DNA from: an uncultured Kiloniellales bacterium
GTDB lineage: Bacteria; Pseudomonadota; Alphaproteobacteria; Kiloniellales; JAKSDN01
Reading direction: 5' to 3'
NCBI GenBank assembly: GCA_937974415.1
Contig: CALJXB010000379.1
Span: 1-5,580 of the forward strand
Length of the DNA: 5,580 nt
Position numbers and translations under genes: made by a program. This document shows, in pieces, positions 1 through 5,580 of the stretch. Position 1 is the first letter of the stretch. Every line of letters begins with the position of its first letter. Under the pieces are notes generated by a model that was not told the DNA's origin, made no database searches, and worked only from the letters and a program-made list of their open reading frames with translations.

Positions 1-1814
1 TAGCGTTTGCGCAGGCGCACCGCGTGGGGCGTCACCTCGACCAGCTCGTCCTCGCCGATGTAGGCGATGGCCTGCTCCAAGGACATGCGCCGCGGCGGGG
101 TGAGGCGCACCGCCTCGTCCTTGCCGGCGGCGCGGATGTTGGTGAGCTGCTTGCCCTTCAAGGGGTTCACCTCCAGGTCCTGGCCCTTGTTGTGCTCGCC
201 GATGATCATGCCGGGATAGACCTGGACCCCCGGCTCGACGAAGAGCTCGCCGCGCTCCTCCAGGTTCCACAGCGCATAGGCCACCGCGGCGCCTTGGGAG
301 TTGGCGATCAGGACGCCGGTGCGGCGCCCGGCCAGGGGGCCCTTGTGGGCCGCGTAGCCGTGGAACAGCCGGCTCAGCACGCCGGTGCCCCGGGTCGCGC
401 CGAGGAACTCGCCGTGGTAGCCGATCAGCCCACGGGTCGGCGCCAGGAAGGCGAGGCGCGTCTTGCCGCCGCCCGACGGCCGCATTTCCGTGAGCTCGCC
501 GCGCCGCTCGCTCATGGTCTCGACCACCACGCCCACGTAGGCCTCGTCCACGTCGATCAGCACCTCCTCGATGGGCTCCTGGCGCTGGCCGGTCTCGGGA
601 TCGGTGCGGAACAGGACCCGCGGCCGGCTGATCGACAGCTCGAAGCCCTCGCGCCGCATGGTCTCGATCAGCACGCCGAGCTGAAGCTCGCCGCGGCCCG
701 CCACCTCAAAGGCGTCCTTTTCGCCCTTGTCCGAAACCCGGATGGCGACGTTGCCCTCGGCCTCGCGCCACAGGCGGTCGCGGATCATCCGGCTGGTCAC
801 CTTGCCGCCGTCGCGACCGGAGAACGGCGAATCGTTGATGGAAAAGGTCATGGCCAAGGTCGGCGGATCGACCGGCGCGGCGGCGATGGCGGTCGAACAC
901 TCAGGCGCGCAGAGCGTATCGGCCACGGTCGCGCGGGCGAGGCCGGCCACGGCGATCAAATCGCCGCTCTCGGCTTCTTCGATGGGCACCCGCTTCAGGC
1001 CGCGGAACGACAGCAGTTTGGTGAGCCGAGATTCCTCCACCAGCTTGCCGTCGCGCGACAAGACCTTGACCGGCATGTTGAGCCGCACCCGGCCCGTGTG
1101 CACCCGTCCGGTCAGCACCCGCCCGAGGTAGGGATCCGATTCGAGGGTGGTCGCCAGCATGGCGAAGGGCGCCGCCAGGTCCGTCTGGGGCGGCGGTATG
1201 TGGTCCACGATGGCCGCGAAGAGAGGCGTAAGATCCTCGCGCGGCCCGGTCAGATCGGCACTCGCCCAGCCCTCCTTGGCCGAGGCGAAGACGGCGGGAA
1301 AGTCGAGCTGCCGTTCCGTCGCGTCGAGCGCCGCGAAGAGGTCGAAGACCTCGTTCAGCACCGCCTCGGCCCGGGCGTCGGGCCGGTCGACCTTGTTCAC
1401 CACCACGATGGGCGCGAGGCCCCGGGCGAGCGCCTTCATGAGCACGAACTTGGTCTGAGGCATAGGGCCCTCGGCCGCGTCCACGAGCAGAAGCGCCCCG
1501 TCCACCATGGAGAGAATGCGCTCCACCTCGCCGCCGAAGTCGGCGTGTCCGGGGGTGTCCACGATGTTGATGCGTACCGGATCGCGGCCCGCGCCATTCT
1601 GCCCCTGGGGCGCCCATTCGACCGAGGTGCACTTGGCGAGGATGGTGATGCCGCGCTCGCGCTCCAGGTCGCCACTGTCTAGCGCCCGCTCCATCACCGG
1701 CTGGTTGCGCCGCACCGCGCCCGATTGGCGCAGCAGCTGGTCGACCAGGGTCGTCTTGCCGTGGTCGACGTGGGCGATGATCGCCAGATTGCGCAGCTGC
1801 CGGCGCTCGGTCAT
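1..1814 (-). CDS. typA: Ribosome-associated translational GTPase TypA/BipA (C-terminus cut by window edge)
   Basis: Translation-factor GTPase of the EF-G/LepA superfamily. It binds the 70S ribosome and is linked to 50S assembly and to stress or low-temperature growth. Translating from ATG 1814 gives 604 complete codons with no stop before the window edge. The family is usually about 605-615 residues and the visible end (VRLRKR) matches its near-C-terminal motif, so only a few to about 20 residues are missing. All G motifs are present: G1 AHVDHGKTT (14-22), G2 RERGITI (52-58), G3 DTPGH (86-90), G4 NKVDRP (140-145), G5 ASAK (177-180). The EF-Tu-like domain II, domains III and V, and the BipA-specific C-terminal domain ([33 protein letters not shown]) follow in order. 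A roughly 10-residue Gly/Gln/Asn-rich insertion lies at 68-79, between switch I and G3. The start lies 19 bp after the kinase stop with only a weak Shine-Dalgarno, which suggests cotranscription. Confidence 0.97.
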   Translation of the reverse strand, partial: MTERRQLRNLAIIAHVDHGKTTLVDQLLRQSGAVRRNQPVMERALDSGDLERERGITILAKCTSVEWAPQGQNGAGRDPVRINIVDTPGHADFGGEVERILSMVDGALLLVDAAEGPMPQTKFVLMKALARGLAPIVVVNKVDRPDARAEAVLNEVFDLFAALDATERQLDFPAVFASAKEGWASADLTGPREDLTPLFAAIVDHIPPPQTDLAAPFAMLATTLESDPYLGRVLTGRVHTGRVRLNMPVKVLSRDGKLVEESRLTKLLSFRGLKRVPIEEAESGDLIAVAGLARATVADTLCAPECSTAIAAAPVDPPTLAMTFSINDSPFSGRDGGKVTSRMIRDRLWREAEGNVAIRVSDKGEKDAFEVAGRGELQLGVLIETMRREGFELSISRPRVLFRTDPETGQRQEPIEEVLIDVDEAYVGVVVETMSERRGELTEMRPSGGGKTRLAFLAPTRGLIGYHGEFLGATRGTGVLSRLFHGYAAHKGPLAGRRTGVLIANSQGAAVAYALWNLEERGELFVEPGVQVYPGMIIGEHNKGQDLEVNPLKGKQLTNIRAAGKDEAVRLTPPRRMSLEQAIAYIGEDELVEVTPHAVRLRKR

Positions 1815-1833
1815 GACGGTTGATCCACGCGGG

Positions 1834-2835
1834 TCATCCCAGCCGCTGGGCGACCAAATCGGCGAGGGACGTCTCGGGCCGCGCGCCGTAGTGGGAGATC
1901 ACCTCGGCCGCGGCGATGGCGCCGATCCGCCCGCAGTCGTAGGCCCCGCGGCCCTGGGCGTGGCCGTAGAGAAATCCGCCGGCGAAGAGGTCGCCCGCCC
2001 CGGTGGTGTCGACCACCCGCTCGGCCGGCTCGGCATCGACCACGTGGACCTCGTCGCCATCCAGGATCACGCAGCCCTTCTCGCTGCGGGTGAGGGCGGC
2101 CAGCCGGCAACGGCCGCGCACGGCCTGCAGCGCCTCGTCGAAAGTCTCCGCCTGATAGAGCGACGAGACCTCCACCTCGTTGGCGAAGAGGATATCGACA
2201 TGGCCATCGACCAGCTCGCGGAACTCCGCCCGGTGCCGGTCGACGCAGAATGGATCGGACAGCGACAGCGCCACCTCGCGCCCGGCTGCGTGGGCGATTT
2301 CCGCGGCCTTCAGGAAGGCCTGCTTGGCCCGCGGCGGGTCCCACAGATAGCCCTCCAGGTAAGTCACCTTGGCAGCCGTTACGACGGCTTCGTCGATGTC
2401 GTCGGGCGCGAGCTCGGTGCAGGCGCCCAGCATGGTGCAGAGGGTCCGCTGGGCGTCCGGCGTGACGAACACCAGGCAGCGCGCGGTGGGCGGCCCGCCA
2501 CCATCGGCCGGCGCGGCCGGCGTATCGAATTCGACCCCGGCGGCGCGGATATCGTGGCGGAAGATCGCGCCCAGCTGGTCGTCCGAGACCTTGCCGATGA
2601 AGAGGCCGCGCCCGCCGAGGCCCGCCAGGCCCACCATGGAGTTGGCCGCCGAGCCGCCCGACATCTCGAGCCCCGGTCCCATGCGCCCATAGAGCTCCTC
2701 GGCCCGCTGCGCATCGATCAGCGTCATGGCGCCCTTGGCCACGCCTTCGGCCGCGAGAAACGCCTCCTCGGCGCTCGCCACCACGTCGACGATCGCGTTG
2801 CCGATCGCGACCACGTCCATTCCCGACTCCGGCAT
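1834..2835 (-). CDS. PfkB-family kinase, adenosine-kinase type
   Basis: Ribokinase-fold (PfkB) enzyme of 333 residues that phosphorylates a sugar or nucleoside with ATP. The alphaproteobacterial branch it resembles is annotated as adenosine kinase (adenosine to AMP, purine salvage, cytoplasmic). The N-terminus GNAIVD (12-17) carries the usual substrate-binding Asp17. GGSAANS (60-66) followed by GKVSDD (81-86) is PfkB signature 1. [10 protein letters not shown] (193-202) and NEVE (219-222) sit where the ATP/Mg region lies. [12 protein letters not shown] (276-287) is signature 2 with Asp282 as predicted catalytic base and GAG as anion hole. Length is normal and nothing is broken. Substrate is inferred from family resemblance only; another nucleoside or a sugar such as ribose or fructose is possible. 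It is the promoter-proximal gene, with typA 19 bp downstream. The start could instead be Met6 (ATG at 2820), which has the better ribosome binding site. Confidence 0.93.
   Translation of the reverse strand: MPESGMDVVAIGNAIVDVVASAEEAFLAAEGVAKGAMTLIDAQRAEELYGRMGPGLEMSGGSAANSMVGLAGLGGRGLFIGKVSDDQLGAIFRHDIRAAGVEFDTPAAPADGGGPPTARCLVFVTPDAQRTLCTMLGACTELAPDDIDEAVVTAAKVTYLEGYLWDPPRAKQAFLKAAEIAHAAGREVALSLSDPFCVDRHRAEFRELVDGHVDILFANEVEVSSLYQAETFDEALQAVRGRCRLAALTRSEKGCVILDGDEVHVVDAEPAERVVDTTGAGDLFAGGFLYGHAQGRGAYDCGRIGAIAAAEVISHYGARPETSLADLVAQRLG
2821..2830 (-). promoter_or_regulatory. Ribosome binding site favouring the internal kinase start (Met6)
   Basis: On the minus strand GGAG (2830-2827) is followed by a 6-nt spacer and then ATG at 2820, which is well-placed Shine-Dalgarno geometry. 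The upstream ATG at 2835 has only GCGGGAT before it, a poorer match. Starting at 2820 would give 328 residues beginning [12 protein letters not shown], still leaving the first beta strand intact. Family members start just before this strand in either way, so the sequence does not settle the choice. Confidence 0.45.
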
Positions 2836-2981
2836 GTCGAATCCCGCTTTTGAAGCGGCGACAAACTACGCCTGAAAGCCGGCCAAACCAAGGCCAAGCA
2901 ATGCTTTTTCCAGACCCATACCCCGGACGGCGCTGTCTTGGCTTGTCTGGGAGTCCGGGTCACGCTACATGGTGGGCCGCC
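2836..2981. promoter_or_regulatory. Divergent intergenic region between kinase and EI24 gene
   Basis: This 146 bp gap must hold the promoters of both the kinase-typA and the EI24-lipoprotein pairs. Toward the kinase, a weak candidate is TTGGTT (plus-strand 2886-2891) and TAGTTT (2863-2868) with 17 bp between them; each matches the consensus at only 3 of 6 positions. It overlaps two copies of GGCCAA (2881-2886 and 2892-2897) starting 11 bp apart, about one helical turn. Toward EI24 I find no convincing -10/-35 pair. An open frame from TTG 2850 crosses the region in frame with the EI24 gene, but it lacks family-like sequence. Confidence 0.35.
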
Positions 2982-3701
2982 ATGTTTGCCGCGCTGTCCA
3001 AAGCCATCCAGCAATGCTCGGACCCGACCTTCCGGCGGGTGCTCCTGCGCTCGCTGGGCTTCTCGGTCGTCGTTTTCGTCTTGCTGTGGATCGTCGCCGG
3101 GCTGCTTTTGTCCTGGGGCGGCGGCTGGCTGCTCGACTGGATGGACCCGCAAGGCTTCTGGCGCGACACCCTGGAAGTGCTGTTCGGCGCGGCCGGGGTC
3201 GGCGGCGTCCTCTTCGCCAGTTTCATCCTCTTCCCGGCGGTCATGGTGATGGTGATGAGCTTCCTGCTGGAGGACATCGCCGAGGCGGTCGAGGCGCGCC
3301 ATTACCCCGCCCTCCCGCCGGCCCGCCCGCAGCCGGTGGGGGAAATGCTGCGCTCGGGCCTCGCCTTCGCCGCCGTCACGGTCGCCATCAACCTCCTGGC
3401 GCTGCCGTTCTACCTGCTGCTGATCTTCCTGCCGCCGCTCAATCTGTTCCTGTTTTACGGCGTCAACGGCTATCTCTTCGGCCGCGAGTATTTCGAGATC
3501 GTGGCCTTGCGCCGGCAGACCCCGAGCGACGCCAAGCGCGCCCGGCGGCGCTTTCGCGGGCGTTTGTTCTTGGCCGGAATCTTGATCGCCGTCATGATGA
3601 CCATCCCGCTCGTCAACCTTTTCGCCCCGATCGTGGCGACCGGGTTCATGGTGCACGTCTTCGAAGACCTGAAGCGTCGCGCCGGGGCCCTCACCGGATA
3701 A
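2982..3701 (+). CDS. EI24/CysZ-like multi-pass inner-membrane protein
   Basis: Predicted 239-residue integral membrane protein of the EI24 domain family, which includes the sulfate permease CysZ; most alphaproteobacterial members have no assigned function. Hydrophobic segments lie at about 23-44, 66-95 (possibly a long or paired helix), 124-160 (probably two helices with a PP break at 151-152) and 197-225. A conserved-looking NGYLFGREYFE (162-172) sits in the loop after the third hydrophobic block, followed by a strongly basic stretch KRARRRFRGR (185-194), probably cytoplasmic by the positive-inside rule. The frame is open upstream to a TTG at 2850. I chose ATG 2982 because MFAALSKAIQQCSDPTFRR is the typical family start, GGTGGG precedes it, and the 44 upstream residues are Pro/Gly-rich without domain character. 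It is followed after 24 bp by a lipoprotein gene on the same strand, probably an operon. Sulfate transport should not be assumed. Confidence 0.88.
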   Translation: MFAALSKAIQQCSDPTFRRVLLRSLGFSVVVFVLLWIVAGLLLSWGGGWLLDWMDPQGFWRDTLEVLFGAAGVGGVLFASFILFPAVMVMVMSFLLEDIAEAVEARHYPALPPARPQPVGEMLRSGLAFAAVTVAINLLALPFYLLLIFLPPLNLFLFYGVNGYLFGREYFEIVALRRQTPSDAKRARRRFRGRLFLAGILIAVMMTIPLVNLFAPIVATGFMVHVFEDLKRRAGALTG

Positions 3702-3709
3702 GATTCGCT

Positions 3710-3720
3710 AAGGAACGAGG
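3710..3720 (+). promoter_or_regulatory. Ribosome binding site of the lipoprotein gene
   Basis: A purine-rich AAGGAACGAGG ends 5 nt before ATG 3726, giving two possible Shine-Dalgarno cores (AAGGA and GAGG). It supports this start, which is also the one that yields a complete lipoprotein signal peptide. Confidence 0.7.
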
Positions 3721-3725
3721 CATCG

Positions 3726-4280
3726 ATGTCCAGCTCCGCATCCGGCCTGACCCGAATCCCAGGCGTCCGCCATGCCGTCCTGATCGCCGCGGCCCTAGCG
3801 CTCTCGGCCTGCGGCACGGTTTTCGGCGACGATCCCGGCGAAGCGGACGCCACCGGGGTGACCGGGCCGAGCGGTGAAACCGGCCAGGTGGTCGAGGTCA
3901 TCTCCCCGGAGCCCGCGCCCGAGAGCGAAGCGGGAGAGCCACAGGCAGCGGCCCAGAATCCGGCAGCGCCACAAGCCGAAACCCTGGCAGCCCTGCCGCC
4001 GGAGCCGGCCATCGACGACGATCCCCAGCAGCTGATCGGCATGGGCCCGGCCAGCCTGAGCGCCTTCCTGGGCGCACCCGAGCTGATCCGCCGTGAGGCA
4101 CCGGCGAGCCTTTGGCAATACCGCGCCGAAGACTGCGTGCTCGACGTCGTGCTCTATCCGGACCGCAGCGGCGACAAAGTCACCTATCTGGAGGCGCGCG
4201 AGGACGGCGCGACCAAAATGGCCCCGCGGACCTGCCTCAACAAGCTGCTGCGCGCCCGCAACGACGGCGCGGGCGGGTAA
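3726..4280 (+). CDS. Lipoprotein with BamE/SmpA-like C-terminal domain
   Basis: A 184-residue predicted lipoprotein of unknown function. The N-terminus has basic residues (Arg10, Arg15), a hydrophobic core (about 17-26) and a lipobox LSAC with Cys29 as the predicted lipidated residue. The +2 residue is Gly, so no Asp retention signal is present and outer-membrane sorting is plausible. Residues 31-100 form a low-complexity linker rich in Pro, Ala, Glu and Gly, probably disordered. Residues about 101-175 form a compact domain. LIGMGPASLSAFLGAP followed by LWQYR and LDVVLYPD resembles the SmpA/OmlA (BamE) pattern, in which a helix precedes a short beta sheet. Cys137 and Cys170 are the only cysteines of the mature part apart from Cys29 and could form a periplasmic disulfide. 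It is probably cotranscribed with the EI24 gene. The BamE similarity is a pattern judgement; true BamE is shorter and lacks this linker. Confidence 0.85.
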   Translation: MSSSASGLTRIPGVRHAVLIAAALALSACGTVFGDDPGEADATGVTGPSGETGQVVEVISPEPAPESEAGEPQAAAQNPAAPQAETLAALPPEPAIDDDPQQLIGMGPASLSAFLGAPELIRREAPASLWQYRAEDCVLDVVLYPDRSGDKVTYLEAREDGATKMAPRTCLNKLLRARNDGAGG

Positions 4281-4402
4281 GCCTTACAGCGCCGGCCCGC
4301 GCGCAGCGCCCGGCTACGCCGCCCCACCCGACCACCCCTAGCTTACGATGCCGTGGGTGGTCGGGTGGGGAGGTGGGCCGTCAACATAGAGGGCGCTCGC
4401 CG
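4281..4402. other. Convergent intergenic gap
   Basis: This 122 bp gap lies between the lipoprotein and nth stop codons. Apart from the large hairpin it holds only GC-rich sequence at 4291-4320, including a weak 5-bp stem GCCGG/CCGGC (4291-4295 with 4310-4314). No coding potential or RNA gene is recognised. Confidence 0.6.
4322..4370. terminator. Perfect 16-bp inverted repeat between convergent genes; probable bidirectional terminator
   Basis: The left arm CCCCACCCGACCACCC (4322-4337) is exactly complementary to GGGTGGTCGGGTGGGG (4355-4370), with a 17-nt loop (4338-4354). It begins 42 bp after the lipoprotein stop and ends 33 bp before the nth stop, the usual place for a shared terminator. 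Neither side has a T-tract: the plus side continues AGGTGGGCC and the minus side CGGCG. It is therefore not a canonical intrinsic terminator. It may stop transcription through stem strength alone, protect 3' ends, or be a copy of a dispersed palindromic repeat. Confidence 0.6.
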
Positions 4403-5086
4403 TCAGGCCCGCTTGCGCGCCTTGGCCTTGGATTTGGCAGGCGCGGCGGCCTCCAGAGTCGTCTTGGCCTTGTAGGCGCAGAGCTCGCGCACCACGCAGG
4501 CCGGGCAATCGGGCTTGCGCGCCTTGCAGACATAGCGCCCGTGCAGGATGAGCCAGTGGTGGGCGTGCATCTTGCGTGCCTCGGGCACGACCTTTTCGAG
4601 CTTCGTTTCGACCTCCAGCGGCGTCTTGCCGGGCGCCAGGCCGGTGCGGTTGCCGACCCGGAAGATATGGGTGTCGACCGCGATAGTGGGCTGGCCGAAG
4701 GCGATGTTGAGGACCACGTTGGCGGTCTTGCGGCCGACCCCCGGCAGGGTCTCCAGCACCTCGCGCGAGGCCGGCACCTGGCCGCCGTGCTGCTCGGCCA
4801 GCATGCGCGACAGGGCGATGACGTTCTTGGCCTTGGAGTTATAGAGCCCGATGGTCTTGATATAGCCCTTCAGCTTGGCCTCGCCCAAGGCCAGCATCGC
4901 TTCCGGCGTCTTCACCTTCTCGAACAGCGGCCGGGTCGCCTTGTTGACGCTCACGTCGGTCGCCTGGGCCGACAGCACCACGGCGACCAGCAGGGTGTAG
5001 GGATTGATGTATTCGAGCTCGCCCTTGGGGATCGGGATTTCGGCGGCCAGGCGGTCGAAAAAGGCGGCGATATCGGCTTTCTTCAT
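4403..5086 (-). CDS. nth: Endonuclease III (DNA glycosylase/AP lyase)
   Basis: Base-excision-repair enzyme that removes oxidised pyrimidines such as thymine glycol and cleaves the abasic site by beta-elimination. The protein has 227 residues. The conserved start region ELEYINPYTLLVAVVLSAQATD (23-44) carries the six-helix glycosylase fold. LPGVGRKTANVV (114-125) is the helix-hairpin-helix with catalytic Lys120. VDTH (137-140) supplies Asp138. Cys187, Cys194, Cys197 and Cys203 follow the C-x6-C-x2-C-x5-C spacing that binds the [4Fe-4S] cluster. These four cysteines and Lys120/Asp138 fall at the same numbers as in the E. coli enzyme, which supports ATG 5086 although no clear Shine-Dalgarno precedes it. 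The frame stays open upstream to 5227, but those residues lack family character. The last 16 residues are a Lys/Ala-rich basic tail, possibly adding nonspecific DNA affinity. It converges with the lipoprotein gene and diverges from the decarboxylase gene. Confidence 0.97.
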   Translation of the reverse strand: MKKADIAAFFDRLAAEIPIPKGELEYINPYTLLVAVVLSAQATDVSVNKATRPLFEKVKTPEAMLALGEAKLKGYIKTIGLYNSKAKNVIALSRMLAEQHGGQVPASREVLETLPGVGRKTANVVLNIAFGQPTIAVDTHIFRVGNRTGLAPGKTPLEVETKLEKVVPEARKMHAHHWLILHGRYVCKARKPDCPACVVRELCAYKAKTTLEAAAPAKSKAKARKRA

Positions 5087-5161
5087 GGGCAGGGACTTTA
5101 GCCGCACGGACACCGCCCGCCAACGGGTGAAAGCCTGGTGTCGCGTGCCGCCCGAGAATAA

Positions 5162-5188
5162 TTGCCGCCGAAACAACTGTGCTACAAG
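5162..5188 (+). promoter_or_regulatory. Candidate sigma-70 promoter for the decarboxylase gene
   Basis: TTGCCG (5162-5167) and TACAAG (5183-5188) lie 15 bp apart. The -10 is preceded by TGC (5180-5182), an extended -10 that could compensate for the short spacer. TACAAG matches TATAAT at 4 of 6 positions. Transcription would start near 5195 and leave a leader of about 120 nt that includes the GAAGCCAT repeats. Confidence 0.3.
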
Positions 5189-5307
5189 TCTTGGCGAAAC
5201 AGTCGTCCATAGGCATCGCCCCGCCATGAATGGAAGCCATACGCCTTCTACGCCGAAGCCATGGCTCCTTGTGACGGCCGCGGTGCCATGGAAAGCAACG
5301 CAAGACC

Positions 5308-5311
5308 GAGG
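5308..5311 (+). promoter_or_regulatory. Ribosome binding site of the decarboxylase gene
   Basis: GAGG ends 5 nt before ATG 5317 and fixes this start over the in-frame GTG at 5311, which overlaps the motif itself. Confidence 0.6.
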
Positions 5312-5316
5312 TGCCC

Positions 5317-5580
5317 ATGCCCGATTTGCCGCAAAGCGATCTGGCCCCCAAGGCCTGGCCGTCTGAGATCCATGGCCTCTTCGGCCGCGCCGGCCTCAGC
5401 CAGGTGGCCTATGTGCCGGATGCCGGCCACAAGGCCCTGATCGAGCTTTGCCGGGACGATCCTGCGATCCGGGCCGTCGCGCTGACCACCGAGGAGGAAG
5501 GGATCGCCGTTTTGGCCGGAGCTTGGCTGGGCGGCGCCAAGGGTGCCCTCTTGATGCAGTCGAGCGGCGTCGGCAACTGC
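5317..5580 (+). CDS. Thiamine-diphosphate-binding decarboxylase subunit, sulfopyruvate/phosphonopyruvate decarboxylase-like (N-terminal part)
   Basis: The first 88 residues of a protein that continues past the right edge. TTEEEGIAVLAGAWLGG (57-73) followed by LMQSSGVGN (79-87) is the pyrimidine-binding (Pyr) half of a thiamine-diphosphate enzyme. It closely resembles the alpha subunit of sulfopyruvate decarboxylase (ComD) and phosphonopyruvate decarboxylase, in which a Glu of the EEEG motif activates the cofactor. These enzymes decarboxylate 2-oxoacids; some have separate alpha (Pyr) and beta (PP) polypeptides and others a fused one, and the window does not show which applies. If split, a beta-subunit gene should follow immediately downstream. 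The substrate cannot be read from this fragment, and many alphaproteobacterial relatives are annotated only as TPP-binding proteins. ATG 5317 is supported by GAGG 5 nt upstream. Confidence 0.85.
   Translation, partial: MPDLPQSDLAPKAWPSEIHGLFGRAGLSQVAYVPDAGHKALIELCRDDPAIRAVALTTEEEGIAVLAGAWLGGAKGALLMQSSGVGNC

Larger units (their letters stand above)
5087..5316. promoter_or_regulatory. Divergent regulatory region between nth and the decarboxylase gene
   Basis: This 230 bp stretch has no convincing gene. It contains a locally AT-richer patch (about 5155-5200), unusual for this window, that holds the best promoter candidate. It also contains short repeats close to the plus-strand gene: GAAGCCAT at 5233-5240 and 5255-5262 (22 bp apart), GCCATGG at 5258-5264 and 5285-5291, and the 10-bp palindrome AGCCATGGCT (5257-5266). 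A promoter for nth must also lie here, but I cannot place it with confidence. Confidence 0.4.

Noticed and set aside
24..1682. A 552-codon plus-strand open frame antisense to typA
   Set aside because: Its translation is rich in His, Gly, Arg and Asp with no domain; it mirrors the codon bias of the high-GC typA gene, whose protein is unmistakable.
1507..2853. A 448-codon plus-strand open frame spanning the typA/kinase junction
   Set aside because: It is antisense to two well-supported genes and has low-complexity composition expected of a shadow frame.
2943..2971. TTGTCT and TACATG with 17 bp spacing as a promoter for the EI24 gene
   Set aside because: The -10 matches at only 3 of 6 positions and would lie about 11 bp before the start codon, leaving no leader for the ribosome binding site.
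2850..2981. N-terminal extension of the EI24 protein from TTG 2850
   Set aside because: The extra 44 residues are polar and Pro/Gly-rich without family character, and ATG 2982 gives the expected N-terminus.
2724..3656. A 310-codon minus-strand frame antisense to the EI24 gene
   Set aside because: Its composition is His/Glu/Gln/Asp-rich, the complement of a hydrophobic membrane protein, and it overlaps the kinase start in another frame.
4112..5101. A 329-codon plus-strand frame covering the nth locus
   Set aside because: It is antisense to nth, which has every catalytic and cluster residue, and it runs through the intergenic hairpin.
5288..5449. A small plus-strand frame with CPCPICRK near its start, reminiscent of a zinc-binding YacG-like motif
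   Set aside because: It overlaps the decarboxylase gene in another frame, has no ribosome binding site, only part of a zinc motif, and degenerates into Arg/Pro/Ala sequence.

Overview
The window is high-GC chromosomal DNA, almost certainly from an alphaproteobacterium. The PfkB kinase, the EI24 membrane protein and the small lipoprotein most resemble Rhodospirillales-type sequences as I remember them; no search was run. Five genes are complete or nearly so, and a sixth runs off the right edge. No tRNA, rRNA, CRISPR array, insertion sequence or phage gene is visible, and base composition is even throughout. This looks like a core-genome stretch rather than an island.

Layout from left to right. 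Positions 1-1814 (minus) encode the translational GTPase TypA/BipA, missing only its last few residues at the left edge. Nineteen bases upstream of it, 1834-2835 (minus) encodes an adenosine-kinase-type PfkB sugar/nucleoside kinase, so kinase then typA probably form one transcript. A 146 bp divergent intergenic region (2836-2981) separates this pair from a plus-strand pair. That pair is an EI24/CysZ-like multi-pass membrane protein (2982-3701) and, 24 bp downstream, a lipoprotein with a BamE/SmpA-like C-terminal domain (3726-4280). A 122 bp convergent gap (4281-4402) holds a perfect 16 bp inverted repeat with a 17-nt loop. Next is nth, endonuclease III, on the minus strand (4403-5086) with all catalytic and iron-sulfur residues present. 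A 230 bp divergent region (5087-5316) precedes the start of a thiamine-diphosphate-binding decarboxylase-type subunit (5317 to the right edge, plus strand), of which 88 residues are visible.

The genes do not form one pathway: they cover translation and stress adaptation, nucleoside salvage, an envelope membrane protein with a lipoprotein, base excision repair, and 2-oxoacid metabolism. The most notable non-coding signals are the long hairpin between the convergent genes and a set of spaced GAAGCCAT/GCCATGG repeats in front of the decarboxylase gene. I found no convincing previously undescribed system. The least characterised part is the EI24-lipoprotein pair.
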